Source: Leifsonia poae
GTDB lineage: Bacteria; Actinomycetota; Actinomycetes; Actinomycetales; Microbacteriaceae
Direction: 5' to 3'
Assembly: GCF_020009625.1 (NCBI RefSeq)
Contig: NZ_JAIHLP010000002.1
Coordinates: forward strand, 1,984,001 to 2,048,000
DNA: 64,000 nt
How positions within the stretch are numbered: the first letter of the stretch is position 1; the number at the start of each line of letters is the position of its first letter. The position numbers and the translations under genes are program-made. Under the pieces are notes generated by a model. The model was not told the DNA's origin. It saw only the letters and a list, made by a program, of their open reading frames with translations, and did not search any database. Of the stretch, positions 9,032 to 17,776 are shown in pieces.

Positions 9032-9453
9032 GCATCCGGTACGTGGCCCTGGAAGAAGCGCTCATCGTCATCCGGGTTGTTCACGGGGGCGAGCCACTCG
9101 CTTCCATCCGGGACACCGTGCTCCTGCAGTCGGCATTGGAGCGGCCGAAGGCCACCCTCTTCGGCCGGGACGCCTACCCGGATGACTACGCGAAGGGGGC
9201 AGCCCTCCTGCATTCGATCACGCGCAACCATCCGCTCCTCGACGGGAACAAGCGCACCGGCTGGCTGTTGTGCGCCCTCTTCTTCGAGCTGAATGGCTAC
9301 GAGGAGCACTACGACGAGGACGCGATGTTCGATTTCATCCTTGCTGTCGCCGCCGGCGAGATCGAGGAGATCGGGGAGATCGCCCGACCACTCTCCGGCT
9401 GGTTCACGCGGCGACCTCCACGCGAACAGGTGATGAACGCCGTCGCTGGTTGA
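9028..9453 (+). CDS. doc: Fic/Doc family toxin (death-on-curing type)
   Basis: 141 aa, the size of Doc. The active-site loop is HPLLDGNKR (residues 68-76), with the catalytic His68 and the GNKR phosphate-binding end. Phage P1 Doc has DANKR, so the Gly here is Fic-like. Doc inactivates EF-Tu by phosphorylation, while Fic enzymes AMPylate targets; the motif alone does not decide between them. The GTG start overlaps the antitoxin stop. The pair is a type II toxin-antitoxin module with no mobile element visible around it. Confidence 0.85.
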   Translation: MSIRYVALEEALIVIRVVHGGEPLASIRDTVLLQSALERPKATLFGRDAYPDDYAKGAALLHSITRNHPLLDGNKRTGWLLCALFFELNGYEEHYDEDAMFDFILAVAAGEIEEIGEIARPLSGWFTRRPPREQVMNAVAG

Positions 9454-9574
9454 GTCGACCGAGCGCGCACATTCGCGCTACCCATTGCTTTTGGCCGCGG
9501 GGAGGGCGACTCTGGGAATGCGGGCGCCGCCCGCCCGTGCGACCGTTTCCCGACCGGTGGAAAGGAGCGCGCAC

Positions 9575-10162
9575 ATGACCCACCCCGTCATCCCCATCGT
9601 GCCCGTCGTGCCATTGGCGCAGAAGTCCGGATTCTCGCTGCAACTCCACCGCGGTGAGACGTTCGCCATCGCCATCGCGGGAATCCTCCTCGGCATCATC
9701 GCCCTGGTCTGGCCGAACGTCACCCTGGTGTTCATCGGTGTGATCTTCGGCGCCTACCTGATCGTCTCCGGGTTCGTGCGGCTCTCCGCGGCGATCGCGT
9801 CCAAGCATGTCGGCGCCGGTCACCGCTTCCTCGTCGGTCTTCTGGGGGTGATCGTGCTGGCGGCAGGGGTGCTCTGCCTCATCGACCCGACACGGTCGGC
9901 CGTGCTGCTCGCCTTCGTGCTGGGCCTCGGCTGGATCGTCTCGGGCATCGTCGACCTCATGGGGGCGGCGACCGGTGCGACACGTCCGAGGTGGGTGGGG
10001 CTCGTCAGCGGGATGGTCTCCCTCCTCGCCGGCCTCGTCGCCCTGACCCTGCCGGCGCTCACCCTGCAGGCGTTCATCGTCGTCGGCGCGATCCTGCTGA
10101 TCTCGGTGAGCCTCATCTCGCTGCTGACGGTGCCGCGACGCGGGGCGACCGCCGCCTGGTAG
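9575..10162 (+). CDS. HdeD-like (DUF308) membrane protein
   Basis: 195 aa from the ATG at 9575, chosen because AAAGGAG lies 8 bp upstream; an in-frame upstream start has no such site. The protein is almost wholly hydrophobic, with about six membrane spans in three repeated pairs, such as FAIAIAGILLGIIALVWP and LIVSGFVRLSAAIA. This is the pattern of HdeD/DUF308 proteins, which are linked to acid stress in enterobacteria. It stands alone between the toxin and the MFS gene and no specific role can be assigned. Confidence 0.85.
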   Translation: MTHPVIPIVPVVPLAQKSGFSLQLHRGETFAIAIAGILLGIIALVWPNVTLVFIGVIFGAYLIVSGFVRLSAAIASKHVGAGHRFLVGLLGVIVLAAGVLCLIDPTRSAVLLAFVLGLGWIVSGIVDLMGAATGATRPRWVGLVSGMVSLLAGLVALTLPALTLQAFIVVGAILLISVSLISLLTVPRRGATAAW

Positions 10163-10221
10163 TCGCCCCCTCACGCGATCGCCACGAGTCGTCGATTTTT
10201 GCTACGGTGAGGGCGGATAAT

Positions 10222-10237
10222 ATTTCCACGTGGAAAT
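10222..10237. promoter_or_regulatory. Perfect 16-bp palindrome, LacI-type operator before MFS/GH2 operon
   Basis: ATTTCCACGTGGAAAT is a perfect palindrome 18 bp before the MFS start and directly after a possible -10 element (GATAAT, 10215-10220). Its right half, ACGTGGAAAT, recurs exactly in the site at 19329-19344 in front of the LacI gene and the ABC operon. That makes this LacI the likely regulator of both. Confidence 0.65.
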
Positions 10238-10254
10238 GCGACGATGAGGACGCC

Positions 10255-11570
10255 ATGATCACCCCTGCAGAAACCGACGATCCGTCGCGCATCCGAAAGC
10301 GGGGCACCGCCCTCGGCGGCCGCACCTGGACGTCCCTGATCCTCCTCGGGCTCGTCGGCCAGCTCGCCTGGACGATCGAGAACATGTACCTCAACCTGTT
10401 TGTGTACGACACGATCAGCCCCGACCCCACCGTCATCGCGATCATGGTCAGCGCGAGTGCGATCGTCGCGACGCTGGCCACGATGATCGTCGGGGCGTGG
10501 TCCGACCGGGCGGGCCGACGCCGCCCGTTCGTCTCGCTCGGCTACATCGCCTGGGGTCTCTGCACGGCGGCGTTCGGTTTCGTCGGTGTGCCCGGCGGCA
10601 CCGAGACCGCCAGCGGCACGGCCGTTCTGGCGGCGATCGTCGGCATCATCGCGCTCGACTGCATCATGAGCGCCTTCGGCTCCGGCGCCAACGACGCGGC
10701 GTTCACCGCCTGGGTCACCGACTCGACGGTGCCCGCCAACCGGGGTCGGGTGGATGGCGTGCTCGCCGTCCTGCCGCTCATCGCGATGCTCCTCGTCTTC
10801 GGCCTGCTCGACGGCCTCACCCGCGCCGGCGATTGGAAGGCGTTCTTCGCCGTCGTGGGAGTGGTGACGGCCGCGACCGGTGCACTCTCCTGGTTCCTCC
10901 TGCGCGATCGTCCCCTCCGCGCACCCGCGAGCGCGTGTTCGCCGCCGTGCTGCACGGCCTGCGCCCCAGCACCATCCGGCAGCAGCCGACCCTCTACCTC
11001 ACGCTCGGACTGTGGGCCGTGATCGGGACGAGCACGCAGGTCTTCCTGCCGTATGTGATCATCTACCTGCAGCGGTACCTGCACATCGAGGCGTACGCGC
11101 TCGCCCTGGGCATCGTGCTCATCCTCGCGTCGGTGCTCAGCGTCATCGCCGGCCGCATCATGGACAGGATCGGGAAGATCCGGTTCCTGCTCCCCGCCGT
11201 CGTGGTGTTCGCGGCCGGCCTCGTGGCGATGACCTTCGCCCGCGAGCTGCCATTCGTGATCGCCGCCGCAACTGTGATGATGGCCGGGATGATGGCCTCC
11301 CTCGCCACCGTCTCCGCCCTCACCCGCGACCAGACGCCACCGGATCGGGCCGGTGCCGTGCAGGGCATCCGGATGATCCTCGCCGTGATGGTGCCGATGA
11401 TCGTCGGCCCGTTCGTCGGCGCCGCCGTGATCGCCGGCGCCGCCAACACCTACACGAGCCTCGGCGTGACCCAGCCCGTGCCCGGCCCCGAGATCTTCCC
11501 GGCGGCGGCGATCGTGCTCGTGCTCGTTCCGGTGCTCGCCTTCCTGCGCGCGCGGACGGTGCGCGCGTGA
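10255..11570 (+). pseudogene. MFS sugar transporter, interrupted by one frameshift
   Basis: The first part (10255 to about 10912) encodes MITPAETDD and six membrane spans, ending ALSWFLLRDRP. The protein then continues in another frame from RTRERVFAAVL through six more spans to FLRARTVRA at 11570. Read together these give a full-length 12-span carrier of about 438 aa, including the MFS loop motif WSDRAGRRRP. Restoring one base in the CCCC run at 10912-10915 rejoins the frames, so this is a one-base deletion or a base-calling error. The downstream GH2 gene overlaps its stop (GTGA). Sugar transport is inferred from the operon. Confidence 0.8.
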
Positions 11571-13378
11571 GCCGCACCACGCCGTGGGCCGGTTCACTCG
11601 ACCCCGACGCGGTGCTCACCGAGTATCCCCGCCCGCAGCTCGTCCGAGACAGCTACCTCAACCTGAACGGCCGCTGGCGGTACGCGATCCGCGACGCCGC
11701 CGGCACACCCGCGAGCTGGGACGGCGAGATCCTCGTCCCGTTCTCGCCCGAGGCCGCCCTCTCGGGCGTCGACCGACAGCTGAAGCCAGGCCAGCACCTC
11801 TGGTACGAGCGGACGGTGAGCCTGCCGCCGGGCTTCGCCGACGATCGGATCCTGCTGCATTTCGGCGCGGTCGATCAGGCCTGCGCCGTGCTCATCGACG
11901 GCGTCGTCGTCGGAACGCATTCCGGCGGGTATCTTCCGTTCGCCGTCGATGTGACGGAGGCGTTCCACGCCGACGGCGAGCACCTGCTGCAGGTCGACGT
12001 GATCGACGACTCCGACACCGGCCACCACTCGCGCGGCAAGCAGGCGTTGCGGCGCGGGGGCATCTGGTACACCGCCCAATCCGGCATCTGGCAGACGGTG
12101 TGGCTCGAATCCGTTCCGTTCGTGCACGTCGAACGCCTCGACATCCGCCCGCTGCTCGCCGAGAGCGCGGTCGAGGTCACGGTCGAGGCCCGAGACGCGC
12201 CGGTCACCGTGATCATGACGGCCGACGGCGTCGAATGCGCGCGCGCGAGCGGGCGACCCGGCCGGGCGATCCGGCTGGCGCTGGATGAGGTGCGCGAATG
12301 GAGTCCCGAAGATCCATACCTCTACGACCTCGAGATCCGCGTCGCCGACGACATCGTTCGCAGCTACGTCGGCATGCGCTCGGTCGGGCTCGAGCGCGAC
12401 GCCTCCGGGCTCCCCCGATTCACCCTCAACGGCAAACCGTACTTCCACGCGGGCGTACTCGACCAGGGCTACTGGCCGGACGGACTGTACACGGCACCCT
12501 CCGATCAGGCGCTGGTGCACGACATCCGGTCGATGAAGGAGCTGGGCTTCACGATGCTGCGCAAGCACATCAAGATCGAGCCGCTTCGCTGGTACCACCA
12601 CTGCGATCGCCTCGGGATCCTCGTCTGGCAAGACATGGTCAATGGCGGCCGGTCATACAATCCCGCCGTGATCACTGCGCCGGTCCTGCTCCCGGTGCGG
12701 CTCGACGATCGGCGGCATCGCGCGTTCGGACGGCAGGACGCGGCCGGTCGTGACGACTTCCGGGCCGAACTGGCCGAGACCGTCGCGCTCCTCAGGAACA
12801 CGCCGTGCGTCGTGGCGTGGGTGCCGTTCAACGAGGGGTGGGGGCAGTTCGATGCGCTCGACGCGGTGGCGCGCATCCGTGCTGCCGACCCCGACCGCCT
12901 CATCGACCACGCCAGCGGATGGCACGACCAGGGCGGCGGGGACATGCGCAGCCTGCATGTCTACTTCCACAAGCTCCGGCCGCGGCGCTCGTGGGGGCGC
13001 GACGGCCGGGCCGTCGTGGTGTCGGAGTACGGCGGATACAGCCTGCGGCTGCCGGGGCACGCTTTCGGCCCCCGCGAGTTCGGCTATCGACGACTCCCGA
13101 CGATCGCCGCCTTCACCGCGGCGTTCGCGGCGTTGCACCGGGAGCAGATCGTCCCCGCGATCGGGGCGGGCCTCTCGGGCATCGTCTACACGCAGCTGGC
13201 CGATGTCGAAGACGAGCTCAACGGTCTGATGACCGCCGACCGCACGGTGTTGAAGGCCTTACCCGATACGGTGCGAGAAGTGAACCGCGAACTCGCCGAG
13301 GCATTCCGTCGAGCCGTCGGGGAACCAGGGATCCGCGAAGAAGAGGAACAGGATGAGCCGCACGATCAGCGAGCGTGA
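11567..13378 (+). CDS. Glycoside hydrolase family 2 enzyme
   Basis: 603 aa from a GTG that overlaps the MFS stop. Domain order follows GH2: an N-terminal sugar-binding beta-sandwich (residues about 20-190, with NLNGRWRYAI and GGIWYTAQSGIWQTVWLE), a short immunoglobulin-like domain, then the TIM barrel. The acid/base Glu423 is in PFNEGWGQFD and the nucleophile Glu487 is in VSEYGGYS, so it should be active. GH2 covers beta-galactosidases, glucuronidases and mannosidases, and the specificity is not visible. There is no signal peptide, so it acts on imported glycosides. The 3' end overlaps the DUF2804 gene by 26 bp. Confidence 0.9.
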   Translation: MSRTTPWAGSLDPDAVLTEYPRPQLVRDSYLNLNGRWRYAIRDAAGTPASWDGEILVPFSPEAALSGVDRQLKPGQHLWYERTVSLPPGFADDRILLHFGAVDQACAVLIDGVVVGTHSGGYLPFAVDVTEAFHADGEHLLQVDVIDDSDTGHHSRGKQALRRGGIWYTAQSGIWQTVWLESVPFVHVERLDIRPLLAESAVEVTVEARDAPVTVIMTADGVECARASGRPGRAIRLALDEVREWSPEDPYLYDLEIRVADDIVRSYVGMRSVGLERDASGLPRFTLNGKPYFHAGVLDQGYWPDGLYTAPSDQALVHDIRSMKELGFTMLRKHIKIEPLRWYHHCDRLGILVWQDMVNGGRSYNPAVITAPVLLPVRLDDRRHRAFGRQDAAGRDDFRAELAETVALLRNTPCVVAWVPFNEGWGQFDALDAVARIRAADPDRLIDHASGWHDQGGGDMRSLHVYFHKLRPRRSWGRDGRAVVVSEYGGYSLRLPGHAFGPREFGYRRLPTIAAFTAAFAALHREQIVPAIGAGLSGIVYTQLADVEDELNGLMTADRTVLKALPDTVREVNRELAEAFRRAVGEPGIREEEEQDEPHDQRA

Positions 13379-14375
13379 GATCACCGAGCCGGTCGCGCTC
13401 CGCCTGCCGAACGGCCGGCTGAACCCGGCGGCCGTCGGGTGGAGTCGCACCCCTCTGCACGACACCTCCGGCATCGGCCGACCGGGCTTCCGGCGCGGCT
13501 GGGGACGGGACAAACGCTGGGAGTACTGGGCCGTCACCACGCCCACCCACCTGATCGCGCTGACCGTGTCGTGTCTCGACTACGCCTCCGTGCACAGTGT
13601 GATGGTGCACGACCGACGCACCGGGAACACCGTCGAGCGCGGCGCCGTCTCCCCGCTCGGGAAGAGCGCCGTCCTTCCGCCCTCGCTGGGCTCGGGGCCG
13701 GCCCGCGCCCGCGCCGGGTCGATCGCGATCGACATCGACGAGACGGCGGAGGGCACCCGGCTGCGCGCCACGGCTGACGGTCTCGCCCTCGATATCCTCG
13801 CCGTGCGTCCGGTGGGGCACGAGGCGATGGCCGTCGTCGTGCCGTGGTCGTCCCGTCGATTCCAGTACACGGTGAAGGATGTCGCCCGGCCGGCACGCGG
13901 GTTCGTCCGCGTCGGCGACGACCAGACGCTCGTGCCCGCCGGCGAGAGCTGGGCCGTGCTCGATCACGGCCGCGGCCGGTGGCCCTACCGGGTGCGCTGG
14001 AACTGGGGCGCCGCCTCCGGCCGCCTCGCAGACGGGACGACGGTCGGCCTGCAGTTGGGCGCACGGTGGACCGACGGCACCGGATCGACCGAGAACGCCG
14101 TCGTCGTCGAGGGCCGGGTGCACAAGATCAGCGAAGAGCTCGACTGGGAGTACGACGAGACCGACTGGCTCGCCCCGTGGCGTATCCGCGGCTCGTCCGT
14201 CGACCTGGTGTTCGAGCCGTTCTGGGATCACACCAGTTCGACCGAACTCCTCATCTTCGGCAGCCGCGGGCACCAGTGTTTCGGGCACTACCGCGGTTGG
14301 GTGCAGACCCCAGTCGGCCGGGTCGCCGTCGACGGGCTGCTCGGCTGGGCGGAAGACGTGCGCAACCGCTGGTGA
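13353..14375 (+). CDS. DUF2804 family protein (first copy)
   Basis: 340 aa. The start overlaps the end of the GH2 gene by 26 bp, so translation is coupled. Family landmarks include EREITEPVALRLPNGRLNP, WGRDKRWEYW, RGRWPYRVRWNWG, TENAVVVEGRVHKI and a C-terminal Trp-rich strand. It has no signal peptide or membrane segment and is predicted to be all-beta. The biochemical role of DUF2804 is, to my knowledge, not established. Tight linkage to a glycosidase and two sugar transporters suggests a carbohydrate substrate or ligand. A second copy lies at 14861-15931. Confidence 0.88.
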   Translation: MSRTISEREITEPVALRLPNGRLNPAAVGWSRTPLHDTSGIGRPGFRRGWGRDKRWEYWAVTTPTHLIALTVSCLDYASVHSVMVHDRRTGNTVERGAVSPLGKSAVLPPSLGSGPARARAGSIAIDIDETAEGTRLRATADGLALDILAVRPVGHEAMAVVVPWSSRRFQYTVKDVARPARGFVRVGDDQTLVPAGESWAVLDHGRGRWPYRVRWNWGAASGRLADGTTVGLQLGARWTDGTGSTENAVVVEGRVHKISEELDWEYDETDWLAPWRIRGSSVDLVFEPFWDHTSSTELLIFGSRGHQCFGHYRGWVQTPVGRVAVDGLLGWAEDVRNRW

Positions 14376-14391
14376 CCGGCCGCGCCGGCCC

Positions 14392-14712
14392 TCAGCTCGA
14401 GAGGGCGTTCACCGGCGAGGGGAAGGATGCGGCCGAGGCCGCGATCAGCGTGTAGACGACGACACGGTCTATCTGCGAATGCCGCACCCACGACCGGCTG
14501 TGCGACGCATCCCCGTCGTAGTCGATGATGATGAGATCGTAGGGATCGTGCGTGCCGACGATGGGCACCAGGCGGGCCGTTCCCGCACCGGCCGGGCCGG
14601 TGAGCCAGGCCGTGTACCCGCTCGAATCGTCGCCGTCGCGCGGCACCTGGAGCGCACGCTCGGGGATGCGGAGCACGGTGGGGGTGGCGTGTTGCAGCTG
14701 TCTCACAGTCAT
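14392..14712 (-). CDS. Small hypothetical protein
   Basis: 106 aa starting MTVRQLQHATP, with a GGAGA ribosome site at a normal distance. I do not recognise a family. The middle (YTAWLTGPAG, ARLVPIVGTHDPYDLIIIDYDGD) looks like a compact alpha/beta domain, and there is no signal peptide or clear membrane span apart from a short hydrophobic stretch VVVYTLIAASAAS. It lies between the two DUF2804 genes. Third-position GC is high, as in real genes here, so I consider it coding. Confidence 0.6.
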   Translation of the reverse strand: MTVRQLQHATPTVLRIPERALQVPRDGDDSSGYTAWLTGPAGAGTARLVPIVGTHDPYDLIIIDYDGDASHSRSWVRHSQIDRVVVYTLIAASAASFPSPVNALSS

Positions 14713-14738
14713 GATGTTCTCCGTTCAGGGGAGGGGAT

Positions 14739-14774
14739 GAGCGGAGCACCGAATATCGGTACGGCGCTCCGCTC
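14739..14774. terminator. Intergenic hairpin, probable terminator
   Basis: GAGCGGAGC (14739-14747) pairs perfectly with GCTCCGCTC (14766-14774), and ACCG/CGGT forms an inner stem around AATAT. It lies downstream of the minus-strand DUF2804/ABC operon. There is no strong T run, so termination is inferred from stem strength and position. Confidence 0.45.
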
Positions 14775-14860
14775 GGCTCCGGCCGTGACAGTGGACGTGC
14801 ACGGTGATCCCGGAGCTGCTCAGGGGTGGCGACGGCGTCAGCCCTCGCCGGTGCGGCGGC

Positions 14861-15931
14861 TCACCACCGTCGCTCGACCTCCTCGACGTGACCGAAGACG
14901 TTCGCGAAGGCGACGACCTCGCCGGTCGCCAGGGTGATCCGGCCGGTGTACGTGCCGTAGCAGGTGTCGCCGCGGCTCTTCACCACCCAGCGGTCGAAGA
15001 GGTGACGCCGATGATGCTCGGGGGCGAAGACGACGTCGACATCGGGACCGGTGAGCGTCCAGGGTTCGAGCCAGTGGGCCGGGTCGTAGTCCCAGGCCAA
15101 ATGCGAGCTGATCTTGTGCAGTCGGCCCTCGATCCGGATCCAGTTCTCGGTCGAGGGTGTCCCGTCGGTCCATTTGCCGCCGAACTGCAGCCCGATCCGA
15201 CGCCCGAGGGTGTCCTGTCCGTGGCCGGCGCCCCAATTCCACAGCGTGAAGTACGGCCAGCGGCCACGACCGCGATCGTGGACGGCCGTCGATTCGTCGG
15301 CCTCAACGCGGTGGCTCACCCCATCGACGACGATGACACCCTTCGCCGTCAGCCCATTGTCCTTCTTGGTGTACTGGAACGCCTTCGCCGACCAGGGCAC
15401 GACAACGCCCATCGACTCGTGCCCCGGCTCGCCGGTCACGGTGAGGTCGACTCGGATGCGCTCCGACTCCGCGTGCAGCACGGTGCCGGTTCCGCGCGGC
15501 GTCATCCGCACCAGCACGTTGCCACGGCGGGCCTCCATCGGCTCCCCGGTCGTGGCGCTGCCCAGGCCGCCCCCACCGGGCAGCCAGGTGTTCCCACCCT
15601 GGGTGATCTCCGCGTAAGTGGAGCGGTCGATGTACGAGATCGAGACATTGGCCCGATAGTCGTGGTGCGAGATGTTCAGCGAGACGATCGCCGTCGGTGT
15701 GACGATCGACCAGTACTCGAAACGTTTGTTGCGGCCCCAGCCCGGCAGTCCGGTGCGGTGCAGCGCCGTGCGGGTCCAGCCGACCGCGTCGGGGTTCAGC
15801 CGGCCGGAGGGCAGGCACAGGTCGACAGGCGCCGTGATCTCCCTCTCGGTCACGCGTTCTCCGGCGGGTGGGATCTGCTTGACGGGGAGCCTCACGCGGT
15901 GGCGCCTTTCTCTTGTGATCGTTGATGACAT
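14861..15931 (-). CDS. DUF2804 family protein (second copy)
   Basis: 356 aa, clearly paralogous to the protein at 13353-14375. The two share EREIT.PV...P.GRLNP, WGR.KR.EYW, a GRGRWPY..WNWGAG segment and an HKIS..L.W.YD segment. The long start at 15931 has no evident ribosome site. An in-frame GTG at 15895 (VRLPVKQIPP) has a GAAAGG about 9 bp upstream and may be the true start, removing 12 residues. It follows the ABC permeases by about 18 bp and ends their operon. Function unknown; carbohydrate link inferred. Confidence 0.85.
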   Translation of the reverse strand: MSSTITRERRHRVRLPVKQIPPAGERVTEREITAPVDLCLPSGRLNPDAVGWTRTALHRTGLPGWGRNKRFEYWSIVTPTAIVSLNISHHDYRANVSISYIDRSTYAEITQGGNTWLPGGGGLGSATTGEPMEARRGNVLVRMTPRGTGTVLHAESERIRVDLTVTGEPGHESMGVVVPWSAKAFQYTKKDNGLTAKGVIVVDGVSHRVEADESTAVHDRGRGRWPYFTLWNWGAGHGQDTLGRRIGLQFGGKWTDGTPSTENWIRIEGRLHKISSHLAWDYDPAHWLEPWTLTGPDVDVVFAPEHHRRHLFDRWVVKSRGDTCYGTYTGRITLATGEVVAFANVFGHVEEVERRW

Positions 15932-15949
15932 GGTTCGGTGACCGACCGG

Positions 15950-16837
15950 TCAGCCCTTGGTGGCGCCATCGGCGAGACCGCGGATCAGCCATTTCTGCAC
16001 GACGAGCGCCAGGATGACGACGGGCACCACGGTGAGCATCCCGGCCGCCGACAGGGCGCCCCAATTCGCGCCGTGCTCGGTGTCGCCGGCCATACCCACG
16101 ATCGCCACCGGAACGGTGACCGCGTTGCGGCTCGTCAGCACGAGCGCGAACAGCAGCTCCTCCCAGGCGAGGATGATGCTGAAGATGAAGGTCGAGATCA
16201 GCCCCGGCGCCGAGATCGGAACGATGATGCGGAAGAACGCACCCATGCGCGAGCATCCGTCGAGCATCGCCGACTCCTCGAGCTCTTTCGGCAGTGAGAG
16301 GAAGAAACCGCGCATCAGCCACATCACGTACGGGATGACGAACGAGCAGTAGGCGAGGATGAGCGTGATGTGGGTGTCGGTGATCCCCAGAGTGCGGGCA
16401 ACGAGGAACATCGGCACGGCGAGCGCGATCGGCGGCACGCCTCGCGAGAGCAGGATCAGCACGCCGATCGTCGCCGCTCCCCTGATGCGCAGGCGGGAGA
16501 GCGCGTAGCCCGCCATCGACCCCGCGACCAGAGAGAGGATGCCCGCGCCGAGCGCCACGATGACCGTGTTGATCATCTTCTGGCCGAACCCGTTGCTCAT
16601 GAAGGCGGCGACGTACTGCGAGAGCGTCGGATCGAAGAAGAACGTCGGGGGCGTGGTGAAGATGTCGCGCTGCAGCTTGAACGAGGTCAGCAGCATCCAG
16701 AGCAGCGGGAGCAGGAACAGGATGCAGACGATCACGCCCGCCCAGATGCGGGTGCGCTCGCTCCGGCTGCGCTTGCCGACGGGCGCGACGGAGTTCTCGT
16801 CGACGCGCATTCTTCGGCGTTCTGCGGTGGTGGTCAC
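15950..16837 (-). CDS. Carbohydrate ABC transporter permease, MalG type
   Basis: 295 aa from a GTG at 16837 that overlaps the previous permease's stop (GTGA); an in-frame ATG lies 9 codons in (MRVDENSV). It has six membrane segments, and the ATPase-contact loop reads LEESAMLDGCSRMGAF, a slightly divergent EAA motif. It works with the 16834-17775 permease and the 17777-19147 lipoprotein. As in the other two systems, no ATPase gene is linked. Confidence 0.9.
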   Translation of the reverse strand: MTTTAERRRMRVDENSVAPVGKRSRSERTRIWAGVIVCILFLLPLLWMLLTSFKLQRDIFTTPPTFFFDPTLSQYVAAFMSNGFGQKMINTVIVALGAGILSLVAGSMAGYALSRLRIRGAATIGVLILLSRGVPPIALAVPMFLVARTLGITDTHITLILAYCSFVIPYVMWLMRGFFLSLPKELEESAMLDGCSRMGAFFRIIVPISAPGLISTFIFSIILAWEELLFALVLTSRNAVTVPVAIVGMAGDTEHGANWGALSAAGMLTVVPVVILALVVQKWLIRGLADGATKG

Positions 16838-17775
16838 AGTCTGTCCTCCAGCTTCTTGCTCCCCAACAGGAACACCAGGGTCAGGATCATCGTGATGACG
16901 AGCACGATCACCGCCATCGCCGACGACTCGCTGAACTTCAGCAATCGGAACGCCTGTTGGTAGATGTACAGGTTCACGACGTTCGTCGACTGGCCGGGAC
17001 CGCCGTTGGTGGTGGCGAGGATGATGTCGAACATTTTCACGGCGCCCAGCCAGCGCACCACGAAGGTCGCCGCGATGATCGGTCCGAGCATCGGGAGACT
17101 GACCGACCAGAGGGTCTGCCACCAGGATGCGCCATCCACCTTCGCCGCCTCGAAGACGTCTTTCGGGAGGGCGAGCAGGGCGGCGGCTGCGATCAGGGCG
17201 ACGAACGGCACCGAGCGCCAGGTGTCGATCATGACGATGCTGATCATCGACATCGTCGCGTTGCCGAACCAGTCGATCGGCGCCACCCCGAACAACCCGA
17301 GGAACCAGCCCACGACCCCCCAGAGCGGGTCGAGGATCATCTTCCAGATGCCACCCGAGACGACCGGGGCGACCACCATCGGGATGAGGAAGAGGGCGCG
17401 GACGACACCGCGCCCCCTCCACTCGGCGTTCATGAGGTAGGCGATCCCGAATCCGAGGATGATCTGCAACGGCAGTGCGAGTACCAGGTAGATCCCGGTG
17501 ACCACCAGTGAGTTCTGGAAGCTCTCGTCTTGCAGTGCCGCCGTGTAGTTGTCGAATCCGACCCACCCCGAGGGGGAGAACGATGCGAGGTCGAACGTCG
17601 AGAAGCTGATGCGCAGCGTGTAGAGCAGCGGGTAGATCAGCACAGCGGCCAGGAGCAAGGTGGCCGGCAGCATGAACGTCCACCTGCCCAGGACATCCCG
17701 CATTCGTGATGCCCTGCGCGTGGGGATGCTCCGCGTGGCGGCGCGTCGGCGTCTCGTGAGTTCGACCGTCATCAC
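16834..17775 (-). CDS. Carbohydrate ABC transporter permease, MalF type
   Basis: 313 aa beginning MMTVELTRRRR. A basic cytoplasmic N-tail of about 30 residues is followed by six spans, the first around FMLPATLLLAAVLIYPLLY. The EAA-type loop is FEAAKVDGASWW. It starts 1 bp after the binding-protein stop, so the binding protein and both permeases form one transcription unit with the second DUF2804 gene. Confidence 0.9.
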   Translation of the reverse strand: MMTVELTRRRRAATRSIPTRRASRMRDVLGRWTFMLPATLLLAAVLIYPLLYTLRISFSTFDLASFSPSGWVGFDNYTAALQDESFQNSLVVTGIYLVLALPLQIILGFGIAYLMNAEWRGRGVVRALFLIPMVVAPVVSGGIWKMILDPLWGVVGWFLGLFGVAPIDWFGNATMSMISIVMIDTWRSVPFVALIAAAALLALPKDVFEAAKVDGASWWQTLWSVSLPMLGPIIAATFVVRWLGAVKMFDIILATTNGGPGQSTNVVNLYIYQQAFRLLKFSESSAMAVIVLVITMILTLVFLLGSKKLEDRL

Positions 17776-17776
17776 G

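Noticed and set aside
10900-10930. Programmed frameshift in the MFS gene
   Set aside because: There is no slippery heptamer followed by a stem-loop or pseudoknot that I can see; a lost base in the C run explains it more simply.
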